In this document: positions 15,502-20,629 of the stretch, piece after piece
Layout of the letters: each line of letters begins with the position of its first letter
Numbering within the stretch: the stretch's first letter is position 1
Assembly: GCA_964343975.1 (NCBI GenBank)
Contig: CAYFLU010000048.1
Coordinates: forward strand, 1-20,629
DNA from: SCUN01 sp964343975
GTDB taxonomy: Bacteria > Acidobacteriota > Vicinamibacteria > Vicinamibacterales > SCN-69-37
Direction of reading: 5' to 3'
DNA: 20,629 nucleotides
Made by a program: the position numbers and the translations under genes
Notes under the pieces: generated by a model
The model's input: the letters and a program-made list of their open reading frames with translations, nothing else
Told to the model about the DNA's origin: nothing
Database searches by the model: none

Positions 15502-16742
15502 CGCGCGTGCGCCTCTCTCCGCTCACGAGCGCCCTGCTCGCGCTCACGGTCGCCGCGTTCTACGGCCGCACACTCACGTTTGGTCTGATCTGGGACGATT
15601 TCGCCGCCTTGCGCCCGCGCCCGCTCGCGGCGCTGGCGGCCGCGTGGCACGGCCCCTGGGATCCGGGGGGCGTGTGGCCCGACTTCTACCGGCCGCTCTC
15701 GATCGCGTTGTACGACGCGCTGTTTCGCCTTCTCGGCCACCAGGCTGTGGCGCTCCATCTCGTCACGCTGCTCCTCCTCTTCGCCGCCGCCTGGCTGCTC
15801 GGCTCGATCGTCGCCGAAGAATGCGACGATGCGCGCTGCGGTGCGGTGGCGGCCCTGCTCTTCGTCACCCATCCGCAAACGCCCGCGTCACTGGCCGCGT
15901 GGATCTCGCAGGTGTTTCATCTCGCGCCGCTCCTCTGCGCCCTCGCGGCCATCCGCACCTGGCAGCACACACGCGCGCGCGGCCGCGCGATCGGATGGGC
16001 CGGCGTGATGGCCTGGCTCGCGGCCGGCGTGCTCTTCAAGGAAGACACGATCATGGTCGTGCCGGCGCTCCTCCTCTGGCACGCACTGCGCCGGCGCCTC
16101 ATCGGTGATGTACCGGCGATCACGCCGCGCGCGCTCGTCGGGATGCTCGCCGGCGTGCTCGCCTATGCCGCATGGCGCCTCCACGTCGCCGATGTCTTCA
16201 CCGGTTACGTCAATCCATCGCCCATGCGATTCGCGCTCAACTACACGGTCGCGTGGGTCTCGACGCTGGGTTATCAATGGACGCCCACCGCACACGCGCT
16301 CGGAGCGATCACCGGTCCCGGACTCATCGCGCTGGCCGTGCTGGCGCGACGTGCGTGGCCCGACGCGGGGCCGGCCTCGAAGCTCGTGGTCGGCGAAGGT
16401 GTCGTGCTCGGCGCGTGCGCCAGCCTGCCGCTCGTGCTCGCGAGCGGCCCGACGCGGTTGCACCTGATGATCGCGGCGGCCACCTGGACCGTGGCGGGAC
16501 TCGTGGCGGTGATCGTCGACACGGCCGACGGCCGGCGTGTGCTCACGTCTCGTCTGGGCACCGTCGTCGTCACCGTCTGGCTCATCGCGGCCGGCACGGC
16601 CACCGTGTGGCACACGCGCAGCTTCGCGCCGTGCGCGCCGGACGCCATCGAGCGCGACAAGGTTGTACTCTTGTGGGACATCCTCACGCCCCCGCTGCGG
16701 CACGAGATCGAATCCCGCATCGCGGCGTGCACGACGCCATGA
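15498..16742 (+). CDS. Polytopic membrane protein, GT-C glycosyltransferase-like, paralog D
   Basis: 414 residues, about ten hydrophobic segments. Motifs: IWDDFAALRPR with D33 and D34, FYRPL at 63-67, FVTHP ending at 126 followed by AWISQVFH, FKED at 180-183, and SGPTRLH at 316-322. The tail carries C379 (FAPC) and C411 and stops three residues after the second Cys, so the beta domain of C, E and F is absent. The start is GTG at 15498, overlapping the TGA of C (GTGA). This choice places the first hydrophobic segment right after a short basic N-terminus (TRVRLSP), as in the other paralogs. Its stop overlaps the ATG of E. The function is inferred as for the other members, with the acidic loop motif fully kept. 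Confidence 0.72.
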   Translation: MTRVRLSPLTSALLALTVAAFYGRTLTFGLIWDDFAALRPRPLAALAAAWHGPWDPGGVWPDFYRPLSIALYDALFRLLGHQAVALHLVTLLLLFAAAWLLGSIVAEECDDARCGAVAALLFVTHPQTPASLAAWISQVFHLAPLLCALAAIRTWQHTRARGRAIGWAGVMAWLAAGVLFKEDTIMVVPALLLWHALRRRLIGDVPAITPRALVGMLAGVLAYAAWRLHVADVFTGYVNPSPMRFALNYTVAWVSTLGYQWTPTAHALGAITGPGLIALAVLARRAWPDAGPASKLVVGEGVVLGACASLPLVLASGPTRLHLMIAAATWTVAGLVAVIVDTADGRRVLTSRLGTVVVTVWLIAAGTATVWHTRSFAPCAPDAIERDKVVLLWDILTPPLRHEIESRIAACTTP

Positions 16743-18313
16743 CGACTCCCCCGCTCAGCCGTCCGACCCTCGGCCTGCTCGCGATCGGCGCCCTCGCGCT
16801 GGCCCTCGCGACCCACGCGCTCACGCTGCGCTTCGCCCTCCAGCCCGGCGACTACGCGTTGTTGCGCCCCTTCACTCAGGGAGAAAGTCTGGCAGTACTC
16901 TCCGGCCCGTGGGCGGCGGCCGACAGCGGCCTCGGCGCGTACTACCGGCCGGCGGCCGCGATCCTCTTTGGTGGCCTGTTCGAAATCCTCGGCGTGCACG
17001 CGCGCTGGCTCCACGCGTTGGCCCTGCTCGAAGTGGCCGCCGTGATCTGGTTCGCGGCCCTCTTCGCGGCACGCGAAGGCGGCGTCCGCGCCGGCATCGT
17101 CACCGGGCTGCTGTTCGCGGTGCATCCGCTGTTGCCCGGCGCGGCATCGGTCAGTGCCGGCGCCCTCGCCACGTTGACGTCGCTCGCACTGGCGGGCCTC
17201 GCACTCTTGCGATGGCAGCGCGCGCGCACCGATCTCCGGCTGCTCGCGTGGTGGCCGATCTTCGCGCTGATCGGCATCGGCACATTCGTGCGCGAAGACC
17301 TCATCGTGCTCGCGCCGGCGCTCCTGCTGCTGCAGTGGTGGCGCGCGCGTAACATCGGCGATGTGCGCCCGCCGAACGTCGCGGTCGTGGCCGGTGCCGT
17401 CGCCACGCTCGTCGGCGTCGGCGCGATTCGCGCCGCCGCGTTCCCGCATCTGCCGCTGCTGGCGAACGGCGCGCCCGCGCTGCTGTCGCAGCTCGTGGCC
17501 GCACTCACCGGCGCCGCCCACGCGGTCGCCGCGCGCGCCGCGGCGTCGCCACTCTCGGTGGTGGCCTCGGTCGTGGCGGTGATCGGCACCGCGCTGATGC
17601 TCGGCGCGGTGCTCTGGGCCGCCGCGGCGGTCGCGCGGACGCCGTCGGCACCGGCTACGCCGATCGCACACACGGGCGCGGTGCTGGTCCTCGCCTTCAC
17701 GTTGCCGCTGTTGATCGACCCGTCGCGCACCGAGGCGCGACTTCCGTTTCTGGTGTTCGCCGCCGCGCTTCTGGCCGGCGCCGGCATCATCACGCTGCTT
17801 GAACGCCTCCCGGCCTTCCCGGCCGCGTTCGCGCTCGTGGTCGTCGCGACGCCGCTCGCCTGGTCGCAGCACGTGCAGATGCGCGACTATCTGGCGCCGT
17901 GCCATGGCGGCAACACGGTGACGCTCCTCCCGACGCCACCGGTCGCCGGCGAGGCACGCGCATCGGCCTGCACGAGCGGCCTCGAAGCGCCGCTCGATGA
18001 GCAGATGCCGGTCATGCAATGGAGCGCCGGCCCTCGTCGGGTGATCTGGCTGGCGCGCGACGCGCAGTCGGTCACGTTCTCGCTCACACCGCCCGCATCG
18101 CTGACCGGCGACGTCGAAATTCATGTCGACGTCGATGGCGCCTCGCACACGGCCGTGCTGCATCCGGACGCGCGCACCCGGCTCACCTACCGGTTGCGCT
18201 CGTCGTTTCTGCAGCGAGCGCGTGGCGGACACTGGATCGATCTGCGCACCGACACCGACATGGATCTGCCGCTCGCAACCGACGTCTCGGTGGTCTGGAG
18301 CAACGGCCGGTGA
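16739..18313 (+). CDS. Polytopic membrane protein of the same family, diverged at signature sites, paralog E
   Basis: 524 residues. Same architecture: about ten hydrophobic segments, juxtamembrane C388 (LAPC) and C411, and a beta-rich C-terminal domain (about 425-524). It departs from the family at most signature sites: the loop motif is QPGDYALLR, losing the first Asp but keeping D38; YRPL is YRPA at 69-72; the W..N..H segment after AVHP (129-130) is absent; KED is RED at 185-187; and the S..R.H motif is replaced by SRTEARLPF. The frame is intact and overlapped on both sides (ATGA with D, GTGA with F), so it is not a decayed gene. It may be a non-catalytic partner or have shifted specificity. 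Gene context is otherwise identical to its neighbours. Confidence 0.7.
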   Translation: MTTPPLSRPTLGLLAIGALALALATHALTLRFALQPGDYALLRPFTQGESLAVLSGPWAAADSGLGAYYRPAAAILFGGLFEILGVHARWLHALALLEVAAVIWFAALFAAREGGVRAGIVTGLLFAVHPLLPGAASVSAGALATLTSLALAGLALLRWQRARTDLRLLAWWPIFALIGIGTFVREDLIVLAPALLLLQWWRARNIGDVRPPNVAVVAGAVATLVGVGAIRAAAFPHLPLLANGAPALLSQLVAALTGAAHAVAARAAASPLSVVASVVAVIGTALMLGAVLWAAAAVARTPSAPATPIAHTGAVLVLAFTLPLLIDPSRTEARLPFLVFAAALLAGAGIITLLERLPAFPAAFALVVVATPLAWSQHVQMRDYLAPCHGGNTVTLLPTPPVAGEARASACTSGLEAPLDEQMPVMQWSAGPRRVIWLARDAQSVTFSLTPPASLTGDVEIHVDVDGASHTAVLHPDARTRLTYRLRSSFLQRARGGHWIDLRTDTDMDLPLATDVSVVWSNGR

Positions 18314-19863
18314 ACGTCCCGGACGCCGGGCGCCTCACGTCGCGCACACGCGCCCTCGTCTTTGCCCTGCTCGCCGTCGCGCTCGTCGCCGCCACGCACT
18401 GGCAGGTGCTCGGTCTCGGCTTCCGCACCGACGACTACGCCACGGAAGTCCGTGAAGCCCTGACGGGCGTGTGGTCGGGCACACGCGCGTTTCAGGATCC
18501 TTACCATCGGCCGCTGACAGGGCTCTACCACGCCGCGCAGTTCGCGCTCTTCGGCGTGTCGGCCATGCCGCTCCATGCGGTGTCGCTCCTCGAACTCGCG
18601 GTGGTGGTGTGGCTGTTCCTTCAGGCGCTGTGGCACGAGGCGCCGCGGCCCGCCGCGCTCGCCGGTGCGCTCGTCTACGTCGTGCAGCCCCTGCTGCGCG
18701 ATTCCACGTCCGCGTGGGTGTTCAACCAGTTTCACCTCCTGTCGCTGCTCATCGTCCTCGCTGCGGTGCGCGCGTGGCAGCATCGCCGCCATGACCTGCG
18801 CCTACGCGCATGGGGGCCGGTGTTCGCGTGGCTGGCCCTCGGCGCATTCGTGAAGGAAGACGTGCTGCTGACGTTGCCGGCCCTCTTGGTCGTGCAGCAC
18901 GTGCGGGCGCGCTGGCTCGGCGATGTGCCCGCGCCGACGCGCGCGCTGTGGGCCGGTGCCGGCGCCGTGACGGTGGCGGTGGTGCTGGCGCACGCGATGG
19001 CCGTGCCCCTGTTCGGCGCCCTGCGCGAGCACGGCGCGCTGTCGTGGGAGGAGCGCGCCGTGTCGCTGGGCTACGCGCTGCTGCGCCCGTTCTTCGCGCG
19101 CGCGCATGATGCGCTCGTGCCGCTCGGCACGCTGCTGCTCGCGGGCGCACCGATCGCCGCGCTCGTCGCGTGTGTGCGCAAGCCCTCGCCCGCCGTCGCG
19201 GCCCTCACCCTCACCGGCGGTGTGCTGCTCATCGCCTGGGCGGCGCCGCTCGCGCTCCAGCCGACGCCGAGTACCACGCGCGTGCATCTGGTCACGCTCG
19301 CCGCCGCGTGGCTGGCGAGCGCCGGGCTCCTCGCAATCGCCGACGCCCTGCGTCGCGCCCCCGCCATCGCGCGCGCGGCCGCACTGGCCGTCTGTGTCGC
19401 CGCGATCGGCTCACTGCACAGCGCCGCACTCGCCGCGCAGGGCGATCTCTACAGTGCCTGCGCCCCGGCGCAGATCACGGGCGACGCGGAAGCCAGCGCG
19501 TGGCCCATCACGAGCGATGACGTGCGCGCGTATCTGACACGGAAGGCCGCCGGCTGCGCCGCAGGCGCACCGATCGAGGCGCTGGCACACACGCCGACGC
19601 TGACGTGGCCGCGCCCGAACGGCGCCACCGTGCTCGTGGCATTGGGACCGGACGCGCACACGGTGCATCTGCGAGATCCCGACGCGAGTGCCGATCATCC
19701 ACGCGAGGTCATCGTCGATGCGCCCGGCCGGCGCGTGGCCATCACGCTGAGGTCATCCGCGCCGCAGTTTGTCGACGTGCGACTGGCGCCGACCTGGCGC
19801 GATCGCGTGCGCGGTGCGGTACGGATTGATGTGGAGGCCGACGGCCCTGTGCTCGTGCGGTGA
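18310..19863 (+). CDS. Polytopic membrane protein, GT-C glycosyltransferase-like, with beta-rich C-terminal domain, paralog F
   Basis: 517 residues, about ten hydrophobic segments after a short polar N-terminus. Motifs: RTDDYATEV with D41 and D42, YHRPL at 65-69, VVQP at 124-127 where others have HP, then AWVFNQFH, VKED at 181-184, and STTRVH at 321-326. C384 (SACAP) and C416 form the juxtamembrane pair. A C-terminal beta-rich domain begins at PTLTW (429-433) and ends DVRLAPTWRDRVRG, VRIDVEADGPVLV, clearly parallel to the end of paralog C. The GTG start at 18310 overlaps the stop of E (GTGA); no ATG gives a better N-terminus. It is last in the run, ending 3 bp from the convergent HIT gene with no room for a separate terminator. 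Confidence 0.72.
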   Translation: MNVPDAGRLTSRTRALVFALLAVALVAATHWQVLGLGFRTDDYATEVREALTGVWSGTRAFQDPYHRPLTGLYHAAQFALFGVSAMPLHAVSLLELAVVVWLFLQALWHEAPRPAALAGALVYVVQPLLRDSTSAWVFNQFHLLSLLIVLAAVRAWQHRRHDLRLRAWGPVFAWLALGAFVKEDVLLTLPALLVVQHVRARWLGDVPAPTRALWAGAGAVTVAVVLAHAMAVPLFGALREHGALSWEERAVSLGYALLRPFFARAHDALVPLGTLLLAGAPIAALVACVRKPSPAVAALTLTGGVLLIAWAAPLALQPTPSTTRVHLVTLAAAWLASAGLLAIADALRRAPAIARAAALAVCVAAIGSLHSAALAAQGDLYSACAPAQITGDAEASAWPITSDDVRAYLTRKAAGCAAGAPIEALAHTPTLTWPRPNGATVLVALGPDAHTVHLRDPDASADHPREVIVDAPGRRVAITLRSSAPQFVDVRLAPTWRDRVRGAVRIDVEADGPVLVR

Positions 19864-19866
19864 GGA

Positions 19867-20358
19867 CTACGCGAGCAGGCGCGCGAAGATCGGGCGCAGC
19901 CGTTCGGCCGATTGCGGCAGTTCTTCCGGCAACACGCGCGTCTCCCCCACCACGGTCATGAAGTTGGTGTCGCCGTTCCAGCGCGGCACCACATGCACGT
20001 GCAGGTGATCGACCACGCCCGCACCCGCGGGCTTGCCGATGTTGAGACCCGTGTTGAAGCCGTGCGGGTGGTACGCCTCAGTGAGCGCCATCTCGCAGGT
20101 GCGCGTGAGGGCCATCACTTCGTTCAATTCCTCCGGCGTGCAATCGGCGAGGCGGCCGACATGCCGGTTGAACACCACCATCAGGTGGCCATTGCTGTAG
20201 GGGAACTTGTTGAGGATGACGTAGCTCTGCGCCGCGCGGTGCACGACCAGAGGCGCGGCCGCTGCGCCGGCGAGGGCGTCGCAGAAAACACAAGACCCCG
20301 TGGAGGAACTAGTACTCACGTACTGGAGTCTCCACGGGGTCCACAGACGTTCGGTCAC
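19867..20358 (-). CDS. HIT-family nucleotide hydrolase/phosphorylase-like protein
   Basis: 163 residues. HIT-family protein, expected to hydrolyse or phosphorolyse nucleoside phosphate derivatives such as diadenosine polyphosphates in the cytoplasm. The histidine triad is HLHVH at 118-122, with H120 as the expected nucleophile. The N-terminus RLWTPWRLQYV followed by C23 and C26 (CVFC), and by ILNKFPYSNGHLMV at 48-61, is typical of the subgroup with a Zn-binding CxxC. LNIGKPAGAG precedes the triad as usual. The start is GTG at 20356-20358, which matches the family N-terminus and lies 4 bp after the stop of the HU/IHF gene, so the two form an operon. A strong nested hairpin covers codons 6 to 22. 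The precise substrate is not determinable. Confidence 0.9.
   Translation of the reverse strand: MTERLWTPWRLQYVSTSSSTGSCVFCDALAGAAAAPLVVHRAAQSYVILNKFPYSNGHLMVVFNRHVGRLADCTPEELNEVMALTRTCEMALTEAYHPHGFNTGLNIGKPAGAGVVDHLHVHVVPRWNGDTNFMTVVGETRVLPEELPQSAERLRPIFARLLA
20294..20341. repeat. Nested inverted repeat inside the 5' end of the HIT gene
   Basis: GACCCCGTGGAG (20294-20305) and CTCCACGGGGTC (20330-20341) are perfect 12-bp inverted arms. Inside the 24-nt spacer, AGTAC (20311-20315) and GTACT (20320-20324) form a second stem with a 4-nt TCAC loop, extendable by one G-U and one C-G pair. The repeat encodes the conserved WTPWR on one arm and the variable SSTGS on the other. In mRNA it would form a stable hairpin just 17 nt after the start codon. 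Confidence 0.75.
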
Positions 20359-20362
20359 GCGC

Positions 20363-20629
20363 CTACTGCTGCGGGGGCTCTTCGCCGAAGGGGCTCTGAT
20401 TGATCAGGTCCTTCAGCTCCTTGCCCGGCTTGAAGTACGGCACCTTCTTCGGCGGGACATCGACCTTGTCGCCCGTCTTGGGGTTCCGTCCTTTGCGCGG
20501 CTCACGCTGGCGCAACCGGAAGCTGCCGAAGCCCCGGAGTTCGATCTTCTCGCCGCGGTTCAGGGCATCGATGATGCTCTGAAACACGGTGTCGACGATC
20601 ACCTCCGAGTGCTTCTTGGTGAGGTCCGA
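20363..20629 (-). CDS. HU/IHF family DNA-binding protein (N-terminus cut by window edge)
   Basis: The visible 88 residues are nearly the whole protein; only the first dozen or so residues lie beyond position 20629. It is a small basic dimeric protein that bends DNA and organises the nucleoid. Visible features: DLTKKHSEVIVDTVFQSIID helices, RGFGSFRLRQREPRKGRNPKTG covering the beta arms, and KVPYFKPGKELKDLIN near the C-terminus. RNPKTGD and FKPGKEL are shared by HU and IHF beta, so I do not choose between them. The frame is open to the window edge; the internal GTG at 20600-20602 is not the start because family sequence continues upstream. Its stop lies 4 bp before the HIT gene, which it precedes in an operon. 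Confidence 0.92.
   Translation of the reverse strand, partial: SDLTKKHSEVIVDTVFQSIIDALNRGEKIELRGFGSFRLRQREPRKGRNPKTGDKVDVPPKKVPYFKPGKELKDLINQSPFGEEPPQQ

Noticed and set aside
14859..18232. Long minus-strand open frames beneath paralogs C, D and E
   Set aside because: They are Arg/Glu/Gly-rich with no family features, while the plus strand shows six coherent paralogs with overlapping starts and stops.
16739..18313. Paralog E as a pseudogene
   Set aside because: Its frame is complete, its overlaps with both neighbours are kept, and its Cys pair and C-terminal domain are intact.
1..20629. CRISPR arrays, tRNA or rRNA genes, transposases, toxin-antitoxin or phage genes
   Set aside because: No regularly spaced repeats, cloverleaf sequences or proteins of these kinds were seen by reading; no dedicated search tool was run.

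Overview
The window is a GC-rich bacterial chromosome segment, most likely from Acidobacteriota (Vicinamibacteria-like). The best clue is the secreted protein at 6855-8843, which has the layout of the VWFA-related family that is expanded in Acidobacteriota. A valyl-tRNA synthetase with the GWDDNGLPTERRVQ motif, an HU/IHF protein paired with a HIT hydrolase, and many ATGA/GTGA-overlapping gene pairs fit the same setting. The assignment is an inference from protein character, not from a marker gene tree. I see no tRNA, rRNA, CRISPR array, transposase or integrase.

Layout. 1-2144 (minus): a receiver-domain protein with a long Pro/Ala linker, followed downstream by valS, which runs off the left edge. 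2253-4375 (plus): a fused substrate-binding/permease protein and its ATPase, together a small polar-amino-acid-type ABC importer. 4396-5763 (plus): glutamate dehydrogenase behind a leader that can fold as a 14-bp hairpin plus a pseudoknot. 5774-5898: a large imperfect palindrome between convergent genes, acting as a probable two-way terminator. 5913-8843 (minus): the VWFA-related secreted protein, then a TauE/SafE-type membrane transporter. 8949-10106 (plus): a short/branched-chain-type acyl-CoA dehydrogenase.

The accessory core is 10103-19863. It holds six paralogous polytopic membrane proteins (called A to F here), which I read as a diverged GT-C type (PMT/TMTC-like) glycosyltransferase family. 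A and B are translationally coupled to the acyl-CoA dehydrogenase. C, D, E and F form a second coupled run. A second acyl-CoA dehydrogenase lies on the opposite strand between B and C and carries Gln where the catalytic Glu is expected. All six paralogs share a first-loop acidic motif, an RP motif, a KED/RED motif and, after the last membrane segment, a Cys pair. C, E and F continue into a beta-rich C-terminal domain, B stops at its first strand, and A and D lack it. Paralog E has lost several otherwise conserved residues. This array is the best candidate for an undescribed system, perhaps surface glycosylation by a set of divided-specificity enzymes. Its substrate cannot be read from the sequence.

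19867-20629 (minus): the HIT-family protein and an HU/IHF-family DNA-binding protein, cut by the right edge. The start of the HIT gene contains a strong nested hairpin.
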